DNA of 64,000 nucleotides from Bifidobacterium catenulatum PV20-2 (GCF_000800455.1 NZ_CP007456.1:2232001-2296000), one strand, 5' to 3'; positions 9,132 to 18,774 are shown, numbered from the stretch's first letter. A program made the numbers and translations. Notes: generated from the letters alone by a model not told the origin.

Positions 9132-9145
9132 GTCCGTTCCTCCTC

Positions 9146-10438
9146 TCACCTGAAGTTTCTAGCTTCGATCTTGTCGTATTCGGATTGCATGCTGTTCAGG
9201 AATTTTTCGGTGTTGCCCGACTGAACCAGCGTCTGCAGGAAGCCTGCGAGGTTGATGCTGGCTGGCACGTAATGGTCGCAGAAGTCGGCCAGTTTGCCCG
9301 CCTGGTAGAAGTCAAGCACACCGTTCAGCGCTTCATCGCCCACATACGTGTCTTTGTAGGGGGTAAATGCGGACTGCTGCTTGGAGTAGTCCTTGATGTT
9401 TTCGTCGTTCATCAGGAAGTCGATGAATTCGCGCGCTTCCTTCTCATGCTTGGTATGCGCACCCATGGTCAGGATCACGTCATCGCCTGCGGTGAGCTGC
9501 TGTTCTTTGGCATCATCAGTTGCCGGCATTTGCGCGAAACGCAGGTTGGCGTCGCTGTTGATGAGTCGGATCTGCGGAATCGCGTAGGTGCCGAGTGGCA
9601 GAATCGCGGCTTTGCCTGCGGCCAGATCCTGCGTGGCCTGCTGGTAAGTGACGGCCGGATTCTTCTGCGTGTAGTTCTGGTAGATCTCGACCAGCTGATC
9701 GCTGACAGTGCCCCACAGGTCGGAGAATTTCTTCGATCCGTCTTTGAGGGAAAGATATTCGGATTCCGGTACCAGCGTGGAGTTGAGTGACGCCAGCGGC
9801 GCCTGGAGTGTCCACGGATCGGCGGTGCTCGCTTCGATCGGTACAATGCCCTTGCTCTTAAAGCGTTGCAGCAGGTCGATGAATTCGCTCCATGTCTGCG
9901 GCGGGTTGTCGGGATCCTCGCCCGCTTCCTCCCACACGTCGGCGTTGATGATGTAGCCGGACGCGTTGCCCGCATACGGCAGGCCGTACAGGCGCTTCTT
10001 GGATTCGTCGTTGGTTTGCACAAGGCTCTTGGCGATGTTCACCATGCCTGGATTGAGTTCGTCGACGATGTCATCGTCGGTGAAATCGTGGAAAACACCC
10101 GCTTCGGCGAGCATGCCGAAATTAATGTCGCCATTGATGGTGATGACGTCGGGTTCACGATTTTTCACGAGTCGCGTACGCAAATCAGTGGTTGCGTCGG
10201 ACGAATTATTGACGTTGACTCTGATGTTGGGATGGGTTTTCTCAAATTCCTTTGCTTTTGCGGTGAACCAGTCCGCCGCTTCGGCTTTGAATTGGAAGAA
10301 ATCCAAAGTGACGGTTCCAGCGGTGCTGTTGCCGCAACCTGCAAGGCCGGCCGTCAACGCGATTGCGCATGTGGCCGTGAGAGCGCGGTATACAATCCTC
10401 CTGAATTTACCTACACTAGTGGTGGAATCAGGTTTCAT
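9146..10438 (-). CDS. ABC importer sugar-binding lipoprotein (RafB-like)
   Basis: 430 residues. The N-terminus is a lipoprotein signal: basic start, hydrophobic ALTATCAIALTAGLAGC, with the lipidated cysteine near residue 35. The mature part is a family 1 extracellular solute-binding protein that captures sugars at the outer face of the membrane. First gene of the importer operon; AAAGGAG precedes the ATG. The order GH13, permease, permease, binding protein, ROK regulator, GH36 resembles raffinose (raf) loci of bifidobacteria, so alpha-galactosides are the likely ligands. A dyad ACGGTGG...CCACCGT (10468-10499) lies in the promoter region. Confidence 0.92.
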   Translation of the reverse strand: MKPDSTTSVGKFRRIVYRALTATCAIALTAGLAGCGNSTAGTVTLDFFQFKAEAADWFTAKAKEFEKTHPNIRVNVNNSSDATTDLRTRLVKNREPDVITINGDINFGMLAEAGVFHDFTDDDIVDELNPGMVNIAKSLVQTNDESKKRLYGLPYAGNASGYIINADVWEEAGEDPDNPPQTWSEFIDLLQRFKSKGIVPIEASTADPWTLQAPLASLNSTLVPESEYLSLKDGSKKFSDLWGTVSDQLVEIYQNYTQKNPAVTYQQATQDLAAGKAAILPLGTYAIPQIRLINSDANLRFAQMPATDDAKEQQLTAGDDVILTMGAHTKHEKEAREFIDFLMNDENIKDYSKQQSAFTPYKDTYVGDEALNGVLDFYQAGKLADFCDHYVPASINLAGFLQTLVQSGNTEKFLNSMQSEYDKIEARNFR

Positions 10439-10467
10439 TCTCGACTCCTTTGTATCTTTTCTCTATT

Positions 10468-10600
10468 ACGGTGGAGCGGCTTCCTTACCACACCACCGTT
10501 ACTGAGAATTATAGAAGGGGGCGGTTTTCATTCCCAGCTCAGCGCGCCTGTGCGGGGCGGAAAACAAAAACGACGAGATTTTGTTACTCTGAGAAAGTAA
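10468..10600. promoter_or_regulatory. Divergent promoter region with two dyads
   Basis: Between the binding-protein gene and the ROK regulator are ACGGTGG/CCACCGT (10468-10499) and TTACT...AGTAA (10584-10600). The second lies close to the ROK gene and could be its own operator. Neither has a known consensus that I can match, so their roles are inferred from position only. Confidence 0.4.
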
Positions 10601-10645
10601 TTTGACGCACGATGTGCGCGAACGAGAGCACGAAGGATGGTGCAG

Positions 10646-11848
10646 ATGGCAGTTTCACCTCTGCCACAGTGGTTTGAAGGCTCGGAATATACCCATAAAG
10701 TCGCGGCTTGCGTCATGAAATACGGTCCGATTTCACGCATTACTTTGGCGCAGATTTTAGGACTTTCGCAGGGGGCGGTTTCCCGTATTACCAGCGATCT
10801 GATTTATGCAGGTGTGATCGAGGAGACTCCGATGCCGTCCGGCAAGGTCGGCAAACTGCCGAAGGGTTTCGTTCAGAAAGAAAATACGGAACGTCGCGGC
10901 CGTCCGCAAACGGGATTGCGAATAATCGAGAACGCGCGCTCTTTCGTTGGCATGAAAATCAACGCGTCGCATATTTCAGCGGTTGCGGTCAACGCAATCG
11001 GGCAAATTATCACCGGATGCCACGATTTGGAAATCGAAGACTCGTCGCCGCAAACTGTGGTCGCGCTGATCAAACAACTGACAGTCGACTGTTCCGACGA
11101 GGCAGAGATGGCGGGATGGCCGAAACCGTGCGCCGTGGGAATCTCGCTGGGCGGACATGTCGTCGACGATGCCATAGTGACATTCGCACCGTTCATGCAC
11201 TGGTCGCAGCCCGTGGAGCTTTCCGCTATGGTTCACGAGGCTACTGGATTGCCGACGGGCATTTACAATGACATCGATTCGTTGGTCGTTGATGCCTGCC
11301 TGTTTGGGTCCGGTGTTGGATTGGATAGCTTCGCGGTGCTGACGTTCGGCGCGGGCGTCGGCTATTCGTTGACGTTCAACGGCGAGCTGGTAAGCTGTCC
11401 GGATAAAAGTTACGGTTTGGTCGGGCATATTCTGGTCGATCCGGATGGGCCGCGCTGCGTTTCCGGACACAAAGGATGCGCGCAATGCCTGTCCGACAAC
11501 TCGATAGCGGCGGAATACTCGCAAATCATCGGACATCCCGCATCATTCGACGATTTCGCACGTGACGCACGCGCGAACAAACCGCAGGCGACGAATCTGG
11601 TGAACCGCACCTGCTTCCGTCTCGGCACCCTGGTGGCGACCATCGCCAATCTTGCCATGCCAGACAAAATCATGATCGCCGGAGAATCGTCGTTCATCGC
11701 AAAATTCGGCATTGACGACTTGCGCAACGGCATCAACATGTATCGGCATAGCCAGGCCGCACCAGTGGATTTTGAAATTCCCGACCACGATTGGGCTTTG
11801 TGGGCCAAAGCTGCCGCAGCGCAGGCGATTCGGCAATATGTTGGCTGA
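10646..11848 (+). CDS. ROK-family transcriptional regulator
   Basis: About 400 residues. An N-terminal winged helix (TLAQILGLSQGAVSRITSDLI, residues ~35-55) is followed by a ROK sugar-kinase-like fold with the family cysteine cluster GHKGCAQC near 275. The ATG at 10646 is preferred over 10637 because GAAGG is correctly spaced only from it. Such proteins repress sugar genes until a sugar ligand binds. Divergent from the importer operon and convergent with the alpha-galactosidase, it is the likely local regulator of the raffinose module. Confidence 0.88.
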   Translation: MAVSPLPQWFEGSEYTHKVAACVMKYGPISRITLAQILGLSQGAVSRITSDLIYAGVIEETPMPSGKVGKLPKGFVQKENTERRGRPQTGLRIIENARSFVGMKINASHISAVAVNAIGQIITGCHDLEIEDSSPQTVVALIKQLTVDCSDEAEMAGWPKPCAVGISLGGHVVDDAIVTFAPFMHWSQPVELSAMVHEATGLPTGIYNDIDSLVVDACLFGSGVGLDSFAVLTFGAGVGYSLTFNGELVSCPDKSYGLVGHILVDPDGPRCVSGHKGCAQCLSDNSIAAEYSQIIGHPASFDDFARDARANKPQATNLVNRTCFRLGTLVATIANLAMPDKIMIAGESSFIAKFGIDDLRNGINMYRHSQAAPVDFEIPDHDWALWAKAAAAQAIRQYVG

Positions 11849-11871
11849 TTGATTACTTGATTGTTTAATGC

Positions 11872-11904
11872 AAAAATCCTCCCTTTTGTTCAGGGAGGAT
11901 TTTT
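11872..11904. terminator. Bidirectional terminator between ROK regulator and alpha-galactosidase
   Basis: AAAAATCCTCCCT and AGGGAGGATTTTT pair around a short loop, with A and T runs on both sides. It serves the two convergent genes. Confidence 0.9.
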
Positions 11905-11920
11905 GTTATGCGATTACGGC

Positions 11921-14233
11921 CTATTCAGCGCTCTCGACGGGCGCAAGCACGGCCTTGAAAAGGACTGCTTGTGCCGGGTGCAGTGCCGGCGGGCGGATGC
12001 CGTACGTGGCGAGCGCGCGGCCGGTCATCTTCACACCTTCGACCTTCCACCAGCCGAGCGGGCTCTGTCCGTTGGCGATGTCTTGCTTGGCGAGGTCGAG
12101 GCTCACGTCGAGCGGAGACACCTCATACACCTTGTCTGGGTCGAGGCCGGGCAGGCGTACCGGCGCGGCCGGGTAGGTCTGCGAGGTGGTGAGCTGGGTG
12201 AAACGGTAGATGGCGGCTGCCTTGTTGGGCATGACCACACCGTCCAGGCGCACTGCCGGATCGGCGGCGTCGGAATGCACGACTGTGTCGACTGCGAACC
12301 ATTCGCGATGCTTTTTGAATTCGGCGACCCATTCGGCGAGTGTGTCGATGTCTTCCTGCGATTCCTTGAGCAGGTTCCATTCGATGCCCATGTGTCCGAA
12401 GAAGGCCATGGCCATGCGCAGTTCCTGTGTGGTTGCGCGGTGCGTGGAGTGTGCCGGTGATGCGCCCACGTGTTCGCCGATCATTTCCGGTGGTACGAGC
12501 AGCGAGGTGTAGCGCTGGATGTCGGCGCGTTCCACTGGATCAACGCAGTCGGATCCCCAAATGCGGTCGGCTACTTCGAGAATGCCGAGGTCCACGCGGC
12601 CGCCGCCGGAAGAGCAGCTTTCGATTTCAAGTCCCGGATGTGCGGCCTTCAGATTGGTGAAAATGCGATATACGGCGAGCGTCTGCTGGTGCACTGCCGG
12701 ACGTCCGGTGCGCGGGGAGACGGCTTCGGTGACGAGCTTGTTGTGATCCCACTTGATGTAGTCGATGCCGAGTTCACCAACGAGCTTGTCCATTGCGCCG
12801 TAAATGTAGTCGCAGGCATCCGGATTGGTCAGATCCACGACCTGCTGGGTACGTCCTTGCATGGGCAGACGGCCTTCGGTGGGCTTCAGCACCCAGTCGG
12901 GATGCGCGCGGAACAGGTCGGAATCTGGGTTGACCATTTCCGGTTCGAACCACAGGCCGAATTCGAGTCCCTTGCCATGCACATAGTCGGCGAGCGCCTT
13001 GAGTGACTTTTCGCCGTCGGGCCATACGTCTTGCGAGATCTGCCAGTCGCCGAGGCCGGAGGTGTCGTCGCGGCGGGAGCCGAACCAGCCGTCGTCTACC
13101 ACGAAACGTTCCACGCCACTTTCCACGGCCTTGTCGGCGAGTGCGGTGAGGGTATCGTAATCATGGTTGAAGTAGACGGCTTCCCACGTGTTGAGAATGA
13201 CTGGGCGCGGCTTGGGTGCGATGTTATGTTCAGCGAGCCAGTCGCGGTGCACATGGCGAATGTAGCTGTGGAAGCGGGCTGCGACTTCGTTGAGGCCTTC
13301 GCCGTAGGAGCCGATGAGCCATGGGGTGGTGTAGGACTCTGAATTGGCGAGGTTGATTTCGCCGCCGAACAGCACTTCGCCGCCGCCGATCACGCCACTG
13401 GTGTAGGGCAGACGTTCCGCGGAAAGCACGCTGTTACCGCTCCATGCCACGTGTGCGGAGTAGACGTTGCCGTGCGTGAAGCCGAAGCCTTTTTCGCCGA
13501 CGCTGAGCAGTAGGGTGGCATCGAAGTCTGGACGTCCGGCCATGGATGCTTTGGCGAAGCGGCCGAGGGTGAAGTCCTGGCGCTGCGGGGAGCGTTCGCG
13601 CAGATGATGGCCGGTGGTGGTGAGGATTTCGTTGGCGTCGGCCGGCACGGTGAATGCGAGTTCGATCTTGCCGACTTCGAGCTGGCCTTCGCCGGCGTTC
13701 ACGACTTCGGCGTTCTGGCGAATAAGCCCGGTTTCGTCGAGTTCGCAGGTCCAGATGAGTTTCACATGCTGTTCCGCATCTTCGGCGGTGACGGTGACGG
13801 TCGGGGTCTGCTTGGGTTCGTCGGCCACGCTCCAACTCGGGTATCCGTCTTTTTCGCCCATGACGTAGGTTTTGCCAGCTGCCACGGTTTCGGCGGTGAT
13901 ATTGGTGACTGTGAACTTGCAGAACAGTTCCACGCCGTCGCGACGCACATCAAAGCGGGTTGCGCCGATCCAGGATTCGGATTGCGTGGGCAGCACGCTC
14001 GGCCATGAGGTGTAGTCGAGCGCGCCGGAAACGCGCTGTGGCATTTGCGCGTCGAACATGTCGATCACGGTTGCCGGGGCTACGAGCGGGCGGCCCCAAT
14101 GCACGAGTCGTGGCAGATCATTGCCGGGGAATACGAGTGCGAACGCCACGTTTGCGGCTGGCTGTTCGGCGTAGACCGCAGTGAGTTCGGTACCGTTGGT
14201 AGCGTTGCCATGGAAGGTTTGAATGAGCGTCAT
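11921..14233 (-). CDS. aga: GH36 alpha-galactosidase
   Basis: 770 residues without a signal peptide, so cytosolic. It releases alpha-1,6-linked galactose from raffinose, stachyose and melibiose. The N-terminal beta-sandwich is followed by the catalytic barrel: nucleophile D496 in KWDHNK, acid/base D562 in IWGSDCVDPVER, with VVDDGWFG (378-385) and GLWFEPEMVNPDSDL marking the GH36 active site. AAAGGATGCTGCA precedes the ATG. Its promoter region carries TGTCAT...ATGACA inside CTTGT...ACAAG, a possible operator. It belongs functionally with the importer, ROK regulator and GH13 enzyme on its left. Confidence 0.95.
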   Translation of the reverse strand: MTLIQTFHGNATNGTELTAVYAEQPAANVAFALVFPGNDLPRLVHWGRPLVAPATVIDMFDAQMPQRVSGALDYTSWPSVLPTQSESWIGATRFDVRRDGVELFCKFTVTNITAETVAAGKTYVMGEKDGYPSWSVADEPKQTPTVTVTAEDAEQHVKLIWTCELDETGLIRQNAEVVNAGEGQLEVGKIELAFTVPADANEILTTTGHHLRERSPQRQDFTLGRFAKASMAGRPDFDATLLLSVGEKGFGFTHGNVYSAHVAWSGNSVLSAERLPYTSGVIGGGEVLFGGEINLANSESYTTPWLIGSYGEGLNEVAARFHSYIRHVHRDWLAEHNIAPKPRPVILNTWEAVYFNHDYDTLTALADKAVESGVERFVVDDGWFGSRRDDTSGLGDWQISQDVWPDGEKSLKALADYVHGKGLEFGLWFEPEMVNPDSDLFRAHPDWVLKPTEGRLPMQGRTQQVVDLTNPDACDYIYGAMDKLVGELGIDYIKWDHNKLVTEAVSPRTGRPAVHQQTLAVYRIFTNLKAAHPGLEIESCSSGGGRVDLGILEVADRIWGSDCVDPVERADIQRYTSLLVPPEMIGEHVGASPAHSTHRATTQELRMAMAFFGHMGIEWNLLKESQEDIDTLAEWVAEFKKHREWFAVDTVVHSDAADPAVRLDGVVMPNKAAAIYRFTQLTTSQTYPAAPVRLPGLDPDKVYEVSPLDVSLDLAKQDIANGQSPLGWWKVEGVKMTGRALATYGIRPPALHPAQAVLFKAVLAPVESAE

Positions 14234-14336
14234 TGCAGCATCCTTTACATATTGCGATTGTCTTGTACTGTCATCTTAGATGGTATGACAAGCTTCATTT
14301 GTTGACGTCGCCGAGCGTGTTTCTTTCTTTCGGAAA

Positions 14337-14370
14337 GTATTTCTTGCGTCCACGGAATCGCAAGAAATAC
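14337..14370. repeat. Inverted repeat between tadA and aga
   Basis: Perfect 12-bp arms GTATTTCTTGCG/CGCAAGAAATAC with a 10-base loop, but no T run follows. It could act as a weak terminator of tadA or as part of the aga promoter. The surrounding 230 bases are AT-rich and hold no gene. Confidence 0.5.
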
Positions 14371-14468
14371 CATTACGTAAACATTACTGTTGAAATCACA
14401 ATCATCTTTACCGAGATTTACTTGGTATTTCAATATTTCTTACGCTTTTTGCGACTGTAAAACCGCAA

Positions 14469-14927
14469 TTATCGTTTTCCAGCGAAAAAATCAGTCATCA
14501 ATCGCGCGCATTCCATTTCGCGCACACCACCAACGACTTCCGGAACATGACCGACGTGAGGGTCACGCGGAATGTCCCAAATCGAACCGCATGCACCTAA
14601 TTTGGCATCCCACGCGCCGAACACGATTCGTCCGACATGCGTTTGCAGGCACGCGCCGGCACACATCGGGCACGGCTCCAAGGTAACAATCAACGTGCAG
14701 TCGGCAAGATTCCACGTACCAAGCGACCGAGCGGCCTGAGTCATGGCCTTGACCTCGGCGTGCGCCAACGGATCGACATGCGCCTCGCGCAGATTGCGCC
14801 CCCGACCAATCACCGCTCCCCCAGCGTCAAGCACGACGGCGCCGACCGGCACCTCACCCTCCGCGGCGGCCTCGCGAGCCAACTCGATCGCGAGTCCCAT
14901 GTCGTCACTCCACTGCATATCCGCCAC
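14469..14927 (-). CDS. tadA: tRNA-specific adenosine deaminase
   Basis: 152 residues, the normal size. It converts adenosine to inosine at wobble position 34 of tRNA-Arg(ACG). The zinc/catalytic signature is complete: HAE with H56 and E58, and PCPMC with C86 and C89. A C-terminal helix (ECARLMTDFFAGKR) matches TadA rather than free-base deaminases. Divergent from the antiporter gene. An alternative start two codons downstream at MQWSD cannot be excluded. Confidence 0.9.
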   Translation of the reverse strand: MADMQWSDDMGLAIELAREAAAEGEVPVGAVVLDAGGAVIGRGRNLREAHVDPLAHAEVKAMTQAARSLGTWNLADCTLIVTLEPCPMCAGACLQTHVGRIVFGAWDAKLGACGSIWDIPRDPHVGHVPEVVGGVREMECARLMTDFFAGKR

Positions 14928-15025
14928 TATACGATTCCACTCGCGTAAGGCAAAAGACGAAACACGCCCATAAATACCTCTTGGTAGGCTGGAAGAGTTA
15001 GGAAAATGCGCGCAAAGGAGGCACG

Positions 15026-17098
15026 TTGGCGGTATTCGAATTGATTTTATGTATTATCGCCGCGGTTGTGCTGTCTTCCTTTATCAGCCGTTTCATTCCC
15101 AAGGTTTCCACGCCTCTTGTACAGATCGCGTTGGGTGCGTTGGCATCGCAATTGCCGTTTTTCCCGAACGTCACGCTCGACCCGGAACTGTTCATGGTGC
15201 TGTTCATTGCGCCACTGCTGTATTTGGAAGCGCATGAGATCGACAAAAGCGAGCTGTTGAAATCCGTTAAACTGTCACTTTCATTGGCGATTGGACTAGC
15301 GATCGCTACGATGGTTGCCGTTGGTTTCGCACTGCATGCAGCATGGCCCGCAATTCCCCTTGCCGCGGCTTTGGCGCTCGGTGCCGCGCTCGGACCGACC
15401 GACGCGGTCGCCGTATCTTCGCTCGGCAAGGAAGCCGCTCTTACGCAACGGCAAACCAGCGTGCTCAAGGGCGAATCCCTGTTCAACGACGCGTCCGGCA
15501 TTGTCGGCTTCCAGTTTGCGATCGCGGCGGCTATCAGCGGCGTATTCGAAGTGGGCGATTCGGCCGCACAGTTCGTGTTCTCGTTCTTCGGCGGCGCTAT
15601 TTTCGGCCTCGTGGTAGGCATGGTTGCCGACATGCTATTCGAAACGCTCCGATCCTTCGGCTGGGAGACAACCACAAGCCGTATTTTGATGGAATTGTTC
15701 CTGCCGTTCATTCTGTATTTGGGCGCGGAAGCGGCGCATGTTTCCGGCATTCTTTCGGTAGTGACGGCCGGTTTGATCATCCGTTTCGACCGCACTGGCA
15801 TCGGCCCGAATGTTGCGCGCACCAACATTGTTTCATCAAGCGTATGGGGGGTATTCTCGTTCACGCTCAACGGCACGGTGTTCATTCTGCTTGGCATGCT
15901 GCTACCGAATGCGATGAGTACAAGCTGGGATGATCCTCAGGTCAGCAATTGGCTGCTGCTGGCTGCGATTCTTGCGGTTTCCGCAGTGGTGATCGTCATG
16001 CGATTCCTGTGGATTTCATTGATGCTACGTCTCGCGCGAGATACCGTCACCGGCAAGCGACGTAAGATGACGAAGCAACGTTGGCGTTCGGCCGCGGTCA
16101 TGACGTTCGGCGGGCCGAAAGGCACCATCACTCTGTCGTTGATGTTCACGATCCCGTACACCATTACGGGAGGCGCGTGGTTCCCCATGCGTGACGAACT
16201 GATCTTCATCGCAGGTGGCGTGATCGTCGTAACCTTGCTGCTCGCCAACTTCCTGCTGCCACTGCTGGCGCCGAATCGCAATAAAGACACTTCCGTGGAA
16301 ATGACCGAAATCACCATCGAAGTGTTGCGACGGACCGTGGAGGAACTGACGGGACGAGTCACCCCCGACAATCGTCGTGCGGTGCTGATGATCATCGACT
16401 CGTATACGAAACGTATCACAAGACTGAAGCAGCGCATCGGAGAAATCGATCCGCAAGGGTATATGCAACTGCAGATCGACGCGCTCAACTGGGAGAAGGA
16501 ATACGTCAAGGCGCGACTGGCGAAAGTCAAAGCGACGCCGAACGACGACAAGGCAGCGCACGATCTGGAAATCGAAGCATGCGAGCGCCTGCTTGACCAG
16601 ATCATGAGCTCGCTGCGTCATATTGAAACGGAACATAATTCCGGACGCACCATCTGGCGAGTCAAAGGCCGCTTCAGGGCGCTGCAGAGGCGTACGGGCA
16701 CCATGTTGAAGCGTGTAAACAGCCGCATTCGCCGCACTACCCCGCTGTTCAGCGACGACGAGCTGTTCGCGCACACCCGCGTGGTGCAGGTGGATGCCAT
16801 CGAACATGTGATCGACCGCCTTTATGAGGAGATGGGCCGCGACACGTACAATACGGAACATTGTTCGGCACTGCTGTTGGATTACCGACGAGGCGAAGCT
16901 ACGCTGAAGTCGCGCCCGAATATGGGCACGAGCGCGGAGGCGCAGGCGCAGGCGGAAGATGTGAAGCGTGAAAGCTACGGTATCGAGCTGGGTGTGATCC
17001 AAGACATGTACGAGGCGGGCGACATTACGCGTGCACAATCTAAGCAGCTGCGACGCAACGTGTATGTGATGAGCGTGGACGCCGACGCGCAGATCTAG
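15026..17098 (+). CDS. CPA1-family Na+/H+ antiporter (NhaP type)
   Basis: 690 residues. Starts at TTG, chosen because AAGGAGGCACG lies directly before it and no ATG fits the first membrane span. Residues 1-410 form about twelve spans with GPTDAVAV and the ND pair in GESLFNDASGIV, typical of electroneutral CPA1 exchangers. The last ~280 residues are a charged cytosolic tail, probably regulatory. It exchanges Na+ or K+ for protons across the cell membrane, supporting pH and salt balance. A short dyad GCTGATC/GATCAGC (17104-17123) follows the stop codon. Confidence 0.9.
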   Translation: MAVFELILCIIAAVVLSSFISRFIPKVSTPLVQIALGALASQLPFFPNVTLDPELFMVLFIAPLLYLEAHEIDKSELLKSVKLSLSLAIGLAIATMVAVGFALHAAWPAIPLAAALALGAALGPTDAVAVSSLGKEAALTQRQTSVLKGESLFNDASGIVGFQFAIAAAISGVFEVGDSAAQFVFSFFGGAIFGLVVGMVADMLFETLRSFGWETTTSRILMELFLPFILYLGAEAAHVSGILSVVTAGLIIRFDRTGIGPNVARTNIVSSSVWGVFSFTLNGTVFILLGMLLPNAMSTSWDDPQVSNWLLLAAILAVSAVVIVMRFLWISLMLRLARDTVTGKRRKMTKQRWRSAAVMTFGGPKGTITLSLMFTIPYTITGGAWFPMRDELIFIAGGVIVVTLLLANFLLPLLAPNRNKDTSVEMTEITIEVLRRTVEELTGRVTPDNRRAVLMIIDSYTKRITRLKQRIGEIDPQGYMQLQIDALNWEKEYVKARLAKVKATPNDDKAAHDLEIEACERLLDQIMSSLRHIETEHNSGRTIWRVKGRFRALQRRTGTMLKRVNSRIRRTTPLFSDDELFAHTRVVQVDAIEHVIDRLYEEMGRDTYNTEHCSALLLDYRRGEATLKSRPNMGTSAEAQAQAEDVKRESYGIELGVIQDMYEAGDITRAQSKQLRRNVYVMSVDADAQI

Positions 17099-17466
17099 CA
17101 TCCGCTGATCTGATGGGATCAGCAAGCTGACGTGAGCCGGTGATTCGCCATGAGTTTGTTTGCGGACGAACTTGGAAGCGTGGAGGACGAGATAACTGCG
17201 GGAACGGAACACGGCGTGGAAGGCGGCAAACTGGAGGCCGTTCCACAATCTAAAACACGGGGGGAATTGAAATTCTCAGAAATTTCCCAGAAAACACCAG
17301 ACATGTACTCAGCATCGTCTGCTTATATAGGAGATGTCAGCAAAAGAGCCGACCAGGAACCCCAGCAGTTCCCGACAATTGAACCCTTTCTTCTTCTCTC
17401 TCCTTTCTCTCCCCGGTGGTCTTCTCTCCACCGGGGTTTCTTTTTGCCTTCAACGGGTGGATTCCT
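17099..17466. other. Gene-free spacer after the antiporter
   Basis: An open frame from 17150 runs through this stretch and into the repeats beyond, but its sequence is low in conserved features and changes character in the repeats. I do not call a gene. A strong terminator sits at 17411-17445, which implies a transcript from upstream, possibly an unrecognised small RNA. Confidence 0.4.
17411..17445 (+). terminator. Strong Rho-independent terminator
   Basis: CCCCGGTGG/CCACCGGGG with an 8-base loop, followed by TTTCTTTTT on the plus strand. It lies 310 bp after the antiporter stop codon, far for that gene, so it may end an independent short transcript. Confidence 0.85.
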
Positions 17467-17731
17467 CCAGTCAGTGGGAGCATCTGCCCGCCAGCAAGCC
17501 GCCCAACGTCCCAAAACCTCCACCCACTGGCACAATCATCCCGCTTACAAGCCATCCAGAGTCCAGATTCCTCCAGTCAGTAAGAGAATCCGCCCGCTGG
17601 CAGCGCACTCAAAGTCCAGAAACCGCAACTCACTGGAACAATCACCCCGCTTACAAGCCACTCAGCGTCCCAATCCTTCCAGTGACTGGGAGGATCGCCC
17701 CGCTGGAACGGGTATATTGGAGGCATGAGTG
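17467..17731. repeat. Five-unit 53-bp tandem repeat
   Basis: Units begin at 17467, 17520, 17573, 17626 and 17679, exactly 53 bp apart. Each opens with a variant of CCAGTNACTGG (palindromic in the last copy), then an ATCNNCCCGCT block, and in four units an AAGCC/GTCCCA-like tail. The last unit runs through the ribosome site into the start codon of the serine esterase gene, so the array forms part of that promoter region. Confidence 0.85.
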
Positions 17732-18528
17732 AAATACGCGAGCACGAGACCAGCGATTCCCACGACTCCAGCAACCCAAACACCCCGACCGGTCTGATCG
17801 GACGCGAATCGCAGGCGGTTCCGGGGCGGTTCGGCGAGCCGCTGCAGGTCACGCACGTGCAGTATTCGCGTGGGGACGGCAATGCGGCTCCACGACGACC
17901 GCTGTTCCTCTGTCTGCACGGCTGGGGCTCCAATGAGGCCGATCTGGCCGACATGATGCGTTATGTGGCCCCTTACAACGATTTCGCGTCGTTACGCGCG
18001 CCGCTCGCGCTGCAGGAGGCTGGCTCCGGTGAATTCGGTTTCGGTCAGGGCGCGTATTCGTGGTTCCATGATTGCGTACCGTCCGGCGAAGATCTGGATC
18101 GCGACGCTTATGCTGCCGCTCAAGCCATTGACGATTGGGTTGCGCACTATGTTCCCGAAGATCGCGCTGTGGTGCCGATCGGTTTTTCGCAGGGTGGTTT
18201 GCTGGCGATTCATCTGCTGCGTGTTCATCCAGAACGGTACGCCGCGTCAATCTCGCTTTCCGGCTTCCTTGCGCCGGGAATCGTCGCCGGTAGCACGCCG
18301 GCCGACAGTCATGTCGCGGAATTGAATATTCCTGTGTTCTACGGTTATGGCAAGAACGATACCGTGATTCCGATGCCGGAGCTTTTCGCAACCGCCGCCT
18401 GGTTGGACGAACATACGTTCCTCACGTCGAAAAGCTACCGTGGACTCGATCATGCGGTCAGTCTCAACGAGTTCAGCGATTTGCGCGACTGGCTTGCAAC
18501 ACACGATATCGCACCGGGAATCCTGTAA
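17725..18528 (+). CDS. Serine alpha/beta-hydrolase (carboxylesterase/phospholipase family)
   Basis: 267 residues. Cytosolic alpha/beta-hydrolase of the carboxylesterase type: oxyanion stretch LHGWGSN (64-70), nucleophile S155 in GFSQGG, acid in GKNDTVIP and histidine in LDHAVS near the end. Substrate unknown; relatives cleave short acyl esters. The first ~35 residues are polar and poorly conserved in character. TTGGAGGC precedes the ATG. Its promoter region is the end of a 53-bp tandem array, with TATATT only a few bases upstream of the ribosome site. Confidence 0.87.
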   Translation: MSEIREHETSDSHDSSNPNTPTGLIGRESQAVPGRFGEPLQVTHVQYSRGDGNAAPRRPLFLCLHGWGSNEADLADMMRYVAPYNDFASLRAPLALQEAGSGEFGFGQGAYSWFHDCVPSGEDLDRDAYAAAQAIDDWVAHYVPEDRAVVPIGFSQGGLLAIHLLRVHPERYAASISLSGFLAPGIVAGSTPADSHVAELNIPVFYGYGKNDTVIPMPELFATAAWLDEHTFLTSKSYRGLDHAVSLNEFSDLRDWLATHDIAPGIL

Positions 18529-18565
18529 GAAACCCTGCGGAAGAATCCCATAGAAAAACCTGCAG

Positions 18566-18587
18566 AAAATCCGATGCAACGGATTTT
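18566..18587 (+). terminator. Small terminator after the esterase
   Basis: AAAATCCG and CGGATTTT pair around six bases and run into a T tract. The stem is short, so termination may be weak. Confidence 0.55.
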
Positions 18588-18774
18588 TGCGCACCAAGCA
18601 CACGGCAATCGTTACAGCCCGATATAAGCCACGATATAGCGATACCGCGTTAGACTAGAGCCAGCTAATAATCATTTCGCAATTGCCAGCATTCGCACGC
18701 TCAACCATGCGAACGTTCGAATGTTGGCGAGCGCCATACCGGCACATTCGCGTGCCTGGCAATAAGGAGTTTCG

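Noticed and set aside
16025..17248. 407-codon minus-strand frame
   Set aside because: Antisense to the antiporter tail; no start signal.
17150..17728. 192-codon plus-strand frame through the 53-bp repeats
   Set aside because: 53 is not a multiple of three, so the repeated units translate differently, and no good ribosome site exists. Not a repeat protein.
17467..17731. CRISPR array
   Set aside because: Units are similar over most of their length with no unique spacers, and no cas genes are present.
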